From: Aquimarina sp.
Lineage (GTDB): Bacteria > Bacteroidota > Bacteroidia > Flavobacteriales > Flavobacteriaceae
Assembly (NCBI GenBank): GCA_002697475.1
Contig: NZVW01000153.1
Span: 2,645 to 14,177, forward strand
Reading direction: 5' to 3'
Length of the DNA stretch: 11,533 nt
Shown piece by piece: positions 1-6,485 of this stretch; the stretch's first letter is position 1, and each line of letters starts with the position of its first letter. Below the pieces are notes generated by a model, which ran no database searches, was not told where the DNA came from, and worked only from the letters and a program-made list of their open reading frames with translations. The position numbers and the translations under genes were made by a program.

Positions 1-536
1 TGATCCAAAATATTAAGATTATTAAACAAGAAATGAGGATTAAGCTGAGCTTTTAATTGTGAAATTTTGCTCTCTGCAAGCGCTGAATTATAAGTCATAA
101 TATCAGCTTGATTTCTTTTGTTTTTTAAGTAAAAATGATAGACCAGATAAAACCCTGTGTATATAAAACCATTTAACAGATTACTGGTATTACTCCTTAG
201 TAGAGTTGTTACATTAAAATTTCTATCAATGTTATTAAAAGAAAGTGATATTAAAAAGGATGTCAAATTAGTAACAATAAGATATATAACAATTGCTCCA
301 AGTGCCTTTAACAACAATTCATATATATTTTGTGTAAAAGTGCTTTTATTGATTAACTTATAAAGAATAAAAAACAATATGCATACACTAATAAAAGTGG
401 CTATACCACCATCCGGAGTAAATGTATAAATGTTAACCTTTTGTCGTACAAGTATTCTTACCTGAATTGACTGAAGGTAAGTAAATATGGCTATTAAGAT
501 TAAGAACCATTTATGATTTCTTATTAGTTGGATCAC
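1..536 (-). CDS. LytS/YesM-type sensor histidine kinase, N-terminal part (cut by left edge)
   Basis: This partial minus-strand reading frame of 178 codons starts at GTG 534-536, right after an in-frame TAA at 537-539, and leaves the window at base 1. It encodes four hydrophobic segments at about residues 9-26, 43-62, 79-99 and 119-137. A short helical linker follows, then LKAQLNPHFLFNNLNIL at about 161-177. That motif is the phospho-acceptor box of the His_kinase family (PF06580), and H168 is the expected phosphorylated histidine. The ATPase domain must lie beyond the edge. Bacteroidota kinases of this type usually have about 350 residues and pair with a LytTR response regulator, so a regulator gene may lie just outside the window. 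No in-frame ATG occurs before residue 147, beyond the membrane segments, so GTG is the most likely start. No Shine-Dalgarno sequence or convincing promoter was seen. The input signal is unknown. Confidence 0.88.
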   Translation of the reverse strand, partial: MIQLIRNHKWFLILIAIFTYLQSIQVRILVRQKVNIYTFTPDGGIATFISVCILFFILYKLINKSTFTQNIYELLLKALGAIVIYLIVTNLTSFLISLSFNNIDRNFNVTTLLRSNTSNLLNGFIYTGFYLVYHFYLKNKRNQADIMTYNSALAESKISQLKAQLNPHFLFNNLNILD

Positions 537-560
537 TTATATTATTTTAAAAAATAAAAA

Positions 561-592
561 TAGCTCTACTTTTTTTACAAAAAGCAGAGCTA
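561..592 (-). terminator. Rho-independent terminator of the 246-aa protein gene
   Basis: TAGCTCT (561-567) pairs with AGAGCTA (586-592). After one mismatch the stem continues as C569-G584 and T570-574 with A579-583, leaving a 4-nt loop. Read on the minus strand, the hairpin is followed by a T-rich run (560 down to 541). It lies 18 nt past the stop of the gene ending at 611 and 24 nt before the GTG of the kinase. The kinase is therefore probably a separate transcription unit, or is expressed by read-through. Confidence 0.8.
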
Positions 593-610
593 CATAAGTT
601 TTTATTGCTT

Positions 611-1351
611 TTAATTGTCCTTAGGGAAAGAAGCTATTACATTTCCGCTGTCATCATAAAAATCAAGTTTGGCGTTATTGTTTTTGTCTACATAGAACAT
701 AGCTTTAGGATTGCCATTATCATCAAAAAGAAACAAACCATTATTAAGGCTTCTGGTTTTACCTAGCATTATCCTTGGAGTACTTCCCCAAACCTCTGCT
801 TCTTCATACTCTCTTAGCTTTGTTTTGTATTTTTCAGGGTCTGATTTGTAAAGCGATTTCAATTCCTGACTAATTATTAAAAGACTATCCTGCGTTTCCT
901 TTTTAGGTCTGTCATTAAAAACTAAAGAGCTGGATACCATTCTTTTTTCTCCTTTTCCATAGTCTGTCGTCAATAATTGCATTACCTGATCTCCATCATA
1001 TTGATCGTAGGTTAAAGATAGTCCTGAACTGTGCCCCTGATCATTTTTCTTCCCATCATATATAAAACCTCCACATTCAATTCCATCATCATTAAAAAAC
1101 AGCATCCCTGACCTCTTCTTCCTATCAGGATTAACCTTGCGATTATTTATTATGGTTTCTCCCTGAGGAAACCTATCCATATTAGTTATAATCATCTTTG
1201 TAGTCCCATCAGGTTCTATAATATTAATTCTTTCTACATCTATTTCAGTAAATTTAGTATTACCAATACCGGTGAAGGAAATAAAACATGTAGAAATTCC
1301 TAATACTGTAAATAATGCAAATGATCTTAAAAAAATGAGTTCCTTATTCAT
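611..1351 (-). CDS. Membrane-anchored conserved protein of unknown function
   Basis: The protein has 246 residues. It has a short polar N-terminus and one hydrophobic helix at about residues 8-28 (signal anchor or uncleaved signal), followed by a soluble extracytoplasmic part. The segment FTEIDVERINIIEPDGTTKM (about 34-53) resembles a family of Bacteroidota hypothetical proteins that I recognise only by general appearance. The soluble part contains recurring short beta units of the form F-x-DD-x-G: MLFFNDDGIECGG (83-95), LFLFDDNGNPKAMFYVD (206-222) and LDFYDDSGNVIASF (229-242). These suggest a repetitive beta-sheet fold. A charged helical stretch lies at about 155-187. No catalytic motif is visible. 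It is monocistronic: a good promoter lies 23-53 nt upstream and a terminator follows the stop. The ATG at 1349-1351 fits an expected leader of about 16 nt. Confidence 0.85.
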   Translation of the reverse strand: MNKELIFLRSFALFTVLGISTCFISFTGIGNTKFTEIDVERINIIEPDGTTKMIITNMDRFPQGETIINNRKVNPDRKKRSGMLFFNDDGIECGGFIYDGKKNDQGHSSGLSLTYDQYDGDQVMQLLTTDYGKGEKRMVSSSLVFNDRPKKETQDSLLIISQELKSLYKSDPEKYKTKLREYEEAEVWGSTPRIMLGKTRSLNNGLFLFDDNGNPKAMFYVDKNNNAKLDFYDDSGNVIASFPKDN

Positions 1352-1373
1352 AATGTTTAAATTTTAATTACGC

Positions 1374-1404
1374 CAAAATTATAGGCATAACCTTGTATGC
1401 TAAA
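1374..1404 (-). promoter_or_regulatory. Bacteroidota-type promoter of the 246-aa protein gene
   Basis: On the minus strand, TAATTTTG (1374-1381) is an exact match to the Bacteroidota -7 consensus TAnnTTTG. A TTTA (1401-1404, close to the -33 TTTG/TTG element) lies 19 nt further upstream, within the usual spacing. The ATG is 22 nt downstream of the -7 box, giving a short leader. Confidence 0.65.
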
Positions 1405-1429
1405 CATAAAAACAATGAACTAAGGAAAA

Positions 1430-1517
1430 TTAGCAATAAGCTAAGCCCAATTAGTATTTTGCTAATACTAATGATGAAGAGGTTGTTTAACTATTTATAC
1501 GAAATAAGACTTTTCGT
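1430..1517. repeat. Cluster of three short inverted repeats in an intergenic gap
   Basis: Three perfect inverted repeats follow one another. They are TTAGC-5 nt-GCTAA (1430-1444), ATTAGTATT-5 nt-AATACTAAT (1450-1472) and ACGAAA-7 nt-TTTCGT (1499-1517). They lie between the stop of the 77-aa gene (1535) and the promoter of the 246-aa gene. None is followed by a good T-run, so a standard terminator is not clear. They may be protein-binding sites or a weak terminator of the 77-aa gene. Confidence 0.45.
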
Positions 1518-1534
1518 TAAAAATGTGCCCCGGA

Positions 1535-1768
1535 TTATTTGATAGAAAAACGTAGCAGTTGAATAGCTTTATGAATGAAATAATACCCAATTAATATTTG
1601 CAATAAAGCAAATATCATTTCTGCCATAGATTCTTCCCTACCATCTACAACTTCCAAAATTGACTCAACAAGCAATGGAATAGAATACCTTATCAAAAAA
1701 TAAGAAATAAAAGGGATAATCAATATTGCCAACCCAATTTTTAAAAACTTCATATTGAAGACTTTCAT
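1535..1768 (-). CDS. Small two-helix membrane protein, unknown function
   Basis: This is a 77-residue hydrophobic protein. Two transmembrane helices are predicted at about residues 9-33 and 50-68, separated by an acidic loop (EVVDGREESMAE, 39-50). The C-terminus is basic (HKAIQLLRFSIK), which suggests that both ends face the cytoplasm. No family was recognised. The ATG at 1766-1768 is used here; a second in-frame ATG lies five codons downstream. No Shine-Dalgarno sequence or clear promoter was seen. It points the same way as its neighbours but is separated by gaps of about 180-240 nt. Support for a real gene comes from the well-formed two-helix pattern and from the absence of a competing frame. 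Confidence 0.6.
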   Translation of the reverse strand: MKVFNMKFLKIGLAILIIPFISYFLIRYSIPLLVESILEVVDGREESMAEMIFALLQILIGYYFIHKAIQLLRFSIK

Positions 1769-1771
1769 TTA

Positions 1772-1809
1772 AGTAACAAGTTGGTTAATAACATTAACTT
1801 AACGTTACT
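1772..1809. repeat. Nested inverted repeat directly upstream of the 77-aa gene
   Basis: An inner pair, GTTAAT (1784-1789) and ATTAAC (1793-1798), has a 3-nt centre. It is enclosed by an outer pair, AGTAAC (1772-1777) and GTTACT (1804-1809), with an internal loop of 6 and 5 nt. The element begins 4 nt before the start codon at 1768. It could be an operator or a leader hairpin affecting translation of the small membrane protein. The symmetry is directly visible; the role is inferred. Confidence 0.4.
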
Positions 1810-1838
1810 AAATGCTTTTTATTTTGGATTGGAATTAT

Positions 1839-1881
1839 AAAAAAAAATCAAAAAACAAACATTTTGAAAATAGCATTTTCA
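1839..1881 (-). terminator. Probable terminator of the GH31-esterase transcription unit
   Basis: TGAAAAT (1865-1871) and ATTTTCA (1875-1881) form a perfect 7-bp stem with a 3-nt loop. On the minus strand a T-rich tract follows, including six Ts (1850-1855, interrupted at one position) and a run of nine Ts (1839-1847). The stem is AT-only except for one G-C pair, so its strength is uncertain. Its position about 130 nt past the esterase stop fits the end of the operon. Confidence 0.5.
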
Positions 1882-1980
1882 TTTCTCTTTAAAACTGCAA
1901 AAAATAAAATCCTGATGTGCTTTAAATGAAGTTTTATAATCTTTTGCCAGGCTTTTAATTCGGTCAAGATTATCCATCAT
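1879..1980 (-). CDS. Possible 33-aa small ORF or gene remnant after the esterase
   Basis: A minus-strand frame starts with two ATGs (1978-1980 and 1975-1977) and ends with TGA at 1879-1881, giving 33 residues. The sequence begins MMDNLDRIKSLAKDYKTSF and ends with DFIFCSFKEK. It has a protein-like composition, amphipathic and rich in Lys and Asp, with no signal or membrane segment. It lies 29 nt after the esterase stop, in the same direction, and its stop codon falls within the hairpin that probably ends the transcript. It could be a genuine small third gene, the leftover end of a decayed gene, or a chance frame. No family was recognised and no ribosome binding site is visible. Confidence 0.3.
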   Translation of the reverse strand: MMDNLDRIKSLAKDYKTSFKAHQDFIFCSFKEK

Positions 1981-2009
1981 CCAAAACAATAATTTCTTTC
2001 AGTTATAAA

Positions 2010-3053
2010 TTAATTATAGAAGATATTATTTAAAAATTCTAACATCCTATCCAGTGCAGCAGGCGCGTCTTTTTCGAATTTTATACCTAAAAATAAATTT
2101 TCACCGGAATCTAAAAACGCATGAGGACGACCTTTATGTTCCCAATATTCAATATTAGAATGCCCTTTGTCTTTAAGTAACGAAATAAAACTTTTTATGG
2201 ATTCAGGCGTAGTTAAATCATCCTTTTCACCTACTGTAAAAAGCATAGGTGGCAACTCCGTTTCACTAGCATCAGGTATATGATACACAGGTGAAACTCG
2301 CTTATAGAACTCTGAATGATCGACTGGATTTATTGTGTCACCAAATATCCCTCTGGCACTAGCATTTCCGAGTTGCCAGAATATATTAGAAGGTTTTTCC
2401 ATACCCCCATATAATGCAAAACTGAGTACATCAAAAGCTCCATAGCTAATCATAGCGCTTTGCATTTTTAATCTTTTATCACCTAAAAATTCATTTAAGC
2501 CTTTCTCAGGAATATAAGAAGGTTTAAACCCTCCTGAATTACAAAAAAAATCCGACTCAGCGGATAATTGATCTCCATAAAAAGTTACCATGGTTGCCAG
2601 ATGTCCTCCTGCACTATCTCCTGTTGCTATAAGTTGATCAGGATTACCTTTATATTGTTCTATGTTTTCTTTTATCCACAACACCGCACCAAAAGCATCC
2701 TCAACAATTTCATTCATTTTTACAGAGTTTCCTAGATCTCCCAGTAGCCTATAATTGACATTACAAACTACATAATCTCCGTGGTTAACCAAATACTCGG
2801 CAGATTGCGACATAATCTCCTTTCTATTGATTAACCATCCTCCTCCGTGAAACATTATAATTACCGGATAATTATCTTTCTCTTCATCTTTTAATGGAGT
2901 ATATATATCCATTGTCAGGTCAAAACCTCTGGGAGAAGCCCATAGAATATCTGCATGTTTGATAAATTGATTTTTTACGTCAGATTCATCGCTCTGCTCC
3001 TGAGCAAAACTGATAGCAAAAAACAGGGTAAAAATGAATTTTAAATATTTCAT
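2010..3053 (-). CDS. Secreted alpha/beta-hydrolase esterase (carboxylesterase, BD-FAE-like)
   Basis: This 347-residue protein has a cleavable signal peptide (MKYLKFIFTLFFAISFA, 1-17). It has the full set of esterase marks: the oxyanion-hole motif HGGGW (69-73), the nucleophile elbow GDSAGG (145-150, Ser147), an acidic residue in GEKDDLT (Asp278 or Asp279) and the catalytic His311 in GRPHAF. This pattern fits the family of bacterial carboxylesterases acting on acetylated or feruloylated polysaccharides (the BD-FAE group). The ATG lies 10 nt after the stop of the upstream GH31 gene, so the two are almost certainly co-transcribed. From this context I infer that it removes acyl groups from an alpha-linked glycan before or after the GH31 enzyme acts. 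It has no lipobox or T9SS domain, so it is probably periplasmic. The precise substrate cannot be read from the sequence. Confidence 0.88.
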   Translation of the reverse strand: MKYLKFIFTLFFAISFAQEQSDESDVKNQFIKHADILWASPRGFDLTMDIYTPLKDEEKDNYPVIIMFHGGGWLINRKEIMSQSAEYLVNHGDYVVCNVNYRLLGDLGNSVKMNEIVEDAFGAVLWIKENIEQYKGNPDQLIATGDSAGGHLATMVTFYGDQLSAESDFFCNSGGFKPSYIPEKGLNEFLGDKRLKMQSAMISYGAFDVLSFALYGGMEKPSNIFWQLGNASARGIFGDTINPVDHSEFYKRVSPVYHIPDASETELPPMLFTVGEKDDLTTPESIKSFISLLKDKGHSNIEYWEHKGRPHAFLDSGENLFLGIKFEKDAPAALDRMLEFLNNIFYN

Positions 3054-3063
3054 ATGAAAACTA

Positions 3064-5457
3064 TTAAAAGTTAATGACTACCTTTTCAGATTGTAGGTTC
3101 TTTAAATTCACATAGAGACTTAAAATTCTTTTTTCTTTATTGTATCTATAATCTGGTTGTTCATCATTAACTAAGATTTTAGCAGGTACTTTATTAACAT
3201 TATGAACAATCAATTCTACTATTTTATCCTTTGATACGAAATTATTACCGGTTTCATTAGTTAAAATAAGTACTTGTTGATTTTCTTTATATTCACTAAC
3301 GAACTTTAAAATTTCATATTCTCCTTTCTCATATGCTTTAGGAGTAACTCCATCATCGTGATATAATTTATCGAAAGAATTTTTCACTGCCGGATCATGG
3401 TAAAAATGAAGTTTAAAGTTCTTCAAAGAATAATCTTCTGTACTCATTACAGGTTCGATCAAAGGAATAAATGCTCCTCCTTTTACAAAAACCGGAATAT
3501 GATCTTCTTCAACATTCACTGTGTGATATCTCCCACCTGCAAACTTTTCGTCAGTAAAGAAATCATACCAGTTTGAATTTTTAGGAAAAGGCACATCCAT
3601 TGAGGCTATACCTGGTTTGATTATCGGGGCTACTAGCATATCATCTCCCCAAAAGTATGCATAACTTAAGTTCTTAAAATCCTTATTATCAGACTCTTCA
3701 AAGAATAAAGGGCGCATTAAGGGAATACCTGTTTGATTATTTTCAAAAGCCAGCGTATAATTATAAGGTAGTAAACTATATCTGAGTTCAATACTTTTCT
3801 TGGCAAGTGATTTGGTTTTAGCATCATGAAATACCGGCTCCGGAGCGATATGTTCCTGAGCATGGGGTCTGAAGATAGGCTGAAATACTCCATACTGCAA
3901 CCAACGGGTGTACAATTCAGGATCAAACTTTTCTCCCCCGGCAAAACCTCCCAGATCTGAATGCATATATCCTAATCCTTGTAAACCCATAGATAGGGCT
4001 ATCTGAGGTTGAGGCTGTAATCCGCCCCAACTTCTATTGACATCTCCAGACCAGGGTATCATTCCAAATCTTTGTGAACCTGAATAACCAGCTCTCATCA
4101 AAATAAATGGTCTGGTATCAGGGAAATCTTTTTTATAGCCCTCATAAATCAATTTAGCCCAATCATGACCATAAATATTGTGAACTTCATCCGCACTTCC
4201 GCTAGCATGTATTAAATCCGAAGGATGGACTTCAGGTTCTCCTAAATCGCCCCACCAACCTGCAACACCGTACTCAGCTGTATATTTTTTATATATATTC
4301 CAGAACCATTCTTTACCCTTTGGGTTATAAATATCTACTATACCAGTATTGCCAAAATAAAAGTCATAGGTATATGGTTCTCCTGATCTGGTCTTTCCTA
4401 GAACTCCTTCTCTTACTGCTTCATCCCATTTTAATGAGGTGGAAAGTATAAAAGGTTCTGTGATTAAAATGGTTTTTACATTTTCATTTTTCAGGTCACT
4501 AATCATTTTTTTAGGTTCCGGAAAAGAATCCTTTAGAAACTCCAGATTACCCATATGTCCTTTAATATCTTTACCAAACCAATAAATATCAAGAATTATA
4601 GCATCAAGAGGTATACTATCTTTTTTAAACCTGTTAACAACATCCTCAACTTCTTGCTGAGAGTGGTATCCAAACCTGCTGGCAAAATTACCAAAAGCCC
4701 ATCGAGGCGGTAGAGGTTGTTTTCCTGTCAAATTTGTATATTGATTGATCAGATCCTTCCAATCATCTGATGCAATTACCTGATAAGTCTTTCTTCCTCC
4801 AATCGTCTCATAGCTTAAGGTATTATCTCCCTTACTATCAATGTCTAAATGACCTATTGGGGCATTATCAAAATGCAGAGCATATTTTTTTGAAGATAGA
4901 ATAAGTGGCATTGTAAAGTTCATCAAATCTGACTCTGTTTCATAACCATAATGTGCACGATTATATAAAGCATATTTCTTACCTCTCCGATTAAGTCCTA
5001 CAACGCGATTCCCTGCTCCATATATTACTTCGTCTTTATCGATAGAAAAATGTAAAATTTCTGTTGAATCTTTTTTGATGTAGCCTTTATCCTCAGAAAC
5101 TAACTCCTTTCCTTTATACTCATAGCGTATAGAAAAAGGCTCTTTACTTATAATTGCTCTAAGTTCTTTACTTCCATAGCTAAAACCATCTTTCCTTTTT
5201 CCTAAATAACCTTTATTATTTGTATCCATAACCACAGCATGTGAATTTGAGCTATACTCTTCACCATTAGGAATAAAAGAAGTTTCTATAATTTGGTCAG
5301 AATAGGTTTTAAGGATATATTTTCCGTTATCTCTGGGAATCTCAATATATCCATCTTTTTCTACAATAAATGAATCCTTTTGATGACAAGAAATAAAAAG
5401 TAAGCTTAAAATTAAAACTAAATATAAAGGTGAATTTTTAAAAATCATTTTGGTCAT
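3064..5457 (-). CDS. GH31 family lipoprotein: alpha-glucosidase or alpha-transglucosylase
   Basis: The protein has 797 residues. A lipoprotein signal (LLFISC, Cys24) places it in the outer envelope. Domain order is an N-terminal beta-sandwich (about 30-240), a (beta/alpha)8 barrel (about 245-580) and C-terminal beta domains (about 590-797), as in full-length GH31 enzymes. The nucleophile is expected at Asp404 in AGWWGDLGEPE, and the acid/base at Asp472 in IPWSGDVNRSWGG. Arg455 in LMRAGYSGSQRFG and His532 in FRPHAQEH are further conserved active-site positions. The GWWGDLGEPE form and the 68-residue spacing of the two aspartates match, as I recall it, the Cellvibrio japonicus Agd31B transglucosylase (Asp412/Asp480). 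Alpha-1,4-glucosyl transfer is therefore as likely as simple hydrolysis. It is first in the unit with the esterase. The start ATG (5455-5457) has another ATG three codons on; either preserves the signal. Confidence 0.93.
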   Translation of the reverse strand: MTKMIFKNSPLYLVLILSLLFISCHQKDSFIVEKDGYIEIPRDNGKYILKTYSDQIIETSFIPNGEEYSSNSHAVVMDTNNKGYLGKRKDGFSYGSKELRAIISKEPFSIRYEYKGKELVSEDKGYIKKDSTEILHFSIDKDEVIYGAGNRVVGLNRRGKKYALYNRAHYGYETESDLMNFTMPLILSSKKYALHFDNAPIGHLDIDSKGDNTLSYETIGGRKTYQVIASDDWKDLINQYTNLTGKQPLPPRWAFGNFASRFGYHSQQEVEDVVNRFKKDSIPLDAIILDIYWFGKDIKGHMGNLEFLKDSFPEPKKMISDLKNENVKTILITEPFILSTSLKWDEAVREGVLGKTRSGEPYTYDFYFGNTGIVDIYNPKGKEWFWNIYKKYTAEYGVAGWWGDLGEPEVHPSDLIHASGSADEVHNIYGHDWAKLIYEGYKKDFPDTRPFILMRAGYSGSQRFGMIPWSGDVNRSWGGLQPQPQIALSMGLQGLGYMHSDLGGFAGGEKFDPELYTRWLQYGVFQPIFRPHAQEHIAPEPVFHDAKTKSLAKKSIELRYSLLPYNYTLAFENNQTGIPLMRPLFFEESDNKDFKNLSYAYFWGDDMLVAPIIKPGIASMDVPFPKNSNWYDFFTDEKFAGGRYHTVNVEEDHIPVFVKGGAFIPLIEPVMSTEDYSLKNFKLHFYHDPAVKNSFDKLYHDDGVTPKAYEKGEYEILKFVSEYKENQQVLILTNETGNNFVSKDKIVELIVHNVNKVPAKILVNDEQPDYRYNKEKRILSLYVNLKNLQSEKVVINF

Positions 5458-5473
5458 TTTTCTTACAATTCCT

Positions 5474-5481
5474 CAAATATA
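5474..5481 (-). promoter_or_regulatory. Promoter -7 element of the GH31-esterase unit
   Basis: TATATTTG on the minus strand is an exact match to TAnnTTTG. It is 16 nt upstream of the GH31 ATG, giving a very short leader. A clear -33 TTG is missing, which would fit a promoter that needs an activator. Confidence 0.6.
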
Positions 5482-5493
5482 AATCAATACTAC

Positions 5494-5507
5494 TTAAACC
5501 TGTTTAA
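5494..5507. promoter_or_regulatory. 14-bp palindrome, candidate operator of the GH31 promoter
   Basis: TTAAACCTGTTTAA has perfect 6-bp arms around a CT centre. It starts 12 nt upstream of the GH31 -7 element, covering the spacer and the -33 region. This is where a repressor or activator of a sugar-use operon would bind. LacI-family operators are palindromes of similar size but usually have a CG centre, so the regulator family is open. No regulator gene of that kind is in the window. Confidence 0.45.
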
Positions 5508-5706
5508 ATATCATATTACCATTAGATAATTATGAAAAATGAAGCTGAAGTTCACTTTATATGAAAAGTTTTTAATTGCTCTTCAAAATAAACGTTGAAT
5601 ATAGGGTAACAAAATGATCTGTGTATTGATATAAAATCAAAGGCTTTGTCCGGAGATTCCGAAAATCCTTCAAAAGAGTAGGAAAAAAAATCTAAACAAT
5701 TTTATT

Positions 5707-6279
5707 ATGAAAAATTTTAGCACAAATCATGTCTTAAAGGGTGTATTCTATATTTTTTTATCTCTTATATTATTTTCTTGCGAAAAAGAAAAAATAATAA
5801 ACGAGACCGATCAGACCTCAGAAGAATTAATTCTTAAAACTGAAGAACGACCGGACAATGGCTATTGTCCGAATTATGATAGATCATGTTCAGATGATTT
5901 AATAAACAACGGATGCGATTTTATTTCTGGTAATGGTAGAGATATGCCAAATCAGTATCTTATGGTAGATATGCTCAATAATTGCAGAACAGAACCTCTA
6001 CCTTCAAATTGTAGCTGGCAAGGTTATATTACCGAAACAAATAATATTGAAGTTGATTTAAACAATTGCTGCTATCCTGCGTATGCTTTAAATTCCAGAC
6101 TTGACAGTTGGAAAAACCTGGCTACATCAGCAAAACCAAATTCATCCTATCTAATTACGAATTACCAAAGGATTTCTGGTTTTATGGTTACTCCCTATGG
6201 TCCCTATCGTATGAAAATAAGAGTGACCTACAGAAAAAAGATATGTGCACTCACCCCAATTCATCATTTAAAAAAATAA
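5707..6279 (+). CDS. Cysteine-rich lipoprotein of unknown function
   Basis: The protein has 190 residues and a lipoprotein signal ending LSLILFSC (Cys25 lipidated), followed by a charged stretch (EKEK) and a low-complexity linker rich in Glu and Thr. The mature part has eight further cysteines (54, 61, 70, 93, 102, 121, 122, 180). This even number fits four disulfides in a compact extracytoplasmic domain. The C-terminal third reads as beta strands (MKIRVTYRKK). No known domain was recognised. It is transcribed away from the GH31 unit, with 249 nt between the two start codons, and has its own terminator, so it appears monocistronic. The ATG at 5707 gives a complete signal sequence. No consensus promoter or Shine-Dalgarno sequence was found upstream. 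Surface display is possible but the export signal is not clear. Confidence 0.8.
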   Translation: MKNFSTNHVLKGVFYIFLSLILFSCEKEKIINETDQTSEELILKTEERPDNGYCPNYDRSCSDDLINNGCDFISGNGRDMPNQYLMVDMLNNCRTEPLPSNCSWQGYITETNNIEVDLNNCCYPAYALNSRLDSWKNLATSAKPNSSYLITNYQRISGFMVTPYGPYRMKIRVTYRKKICALTPIHHLKK

Positions 6280-6307
6280 TTCAATTTATTTAAAACAAAG
6301 TCTTTTG

Positions 6308-6334
6308 AATCCTGGTGCATTCCAGGATTTTTTT
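6308..6334 (+). terminator. Rho-independent terminator of the Cys-rich lipoprotein gene
   Basis: AATCCTGG (6308-6315) pairs perfectly with CCAGGATT (6322-6329) across a 6-nt loop, and a run of seven Ts (6328-6334) follows. It starts 29 nt after the stop codon. It has the best GC content of the stems in this window. Confidence 0.88.
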
Positions 6335-6437
6335 GTGTCTTCAAGTAACAGCACAAGATTACATTAATGTTAAGTGATCTATCCTATTCCTAAACATTTC
6401 TTTAAATCGAATCAACAGTGTGGTAATACAACCTGTT

Positions 6438-6445
6438 TACTTTTA
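6438..6445 (+). promoter_or_regulatory. Weak -7 candidate upstream of the phytase-like/GDPD gene
   Basis: TACTTTTA differs from TAnnTTTG at one position and lies 40 nt before the ATG at 6486. No convincing -33 element was found. It overlaps AACCTGTTTA (6430-6439), a 10-mer that also forms most of the palindrome in front of the GH31 gene. Confidence 0.3.
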
Positions 6446-6485
6446 GTATACTCATAAACACAGAACTTTTAAAACATTACACAAA

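Noticed and set aside
157..363. Plus-strand 68-codon frame
   Set aside because: It lies opposite the minus-strand histidine kinase, whose frame is open throughout and carries a recognised motif.
3717..3944. Minus-strand 75-codon frame within the GH31 gene
   Set aside because: It is a different frame inside a clear GH31 domain, with no independent support.
5521..5706. Search for a promoter or small gene in front of the Cys-rich lipoprotein
   Set aside because: Only a 10-codon frame and a CGGA-3 nt-TCCG repeat were found, with no TAnnTTTG box. Nothing here could be supported.
6108..6293. Plus-strand 61-codon frame overlapping the end of the Cys-rich lipoprotein
   Set aside because: A frameshift was considered, but the lipoprotein frame stays open, ends in plausible beta strands and is followed by a terminator.
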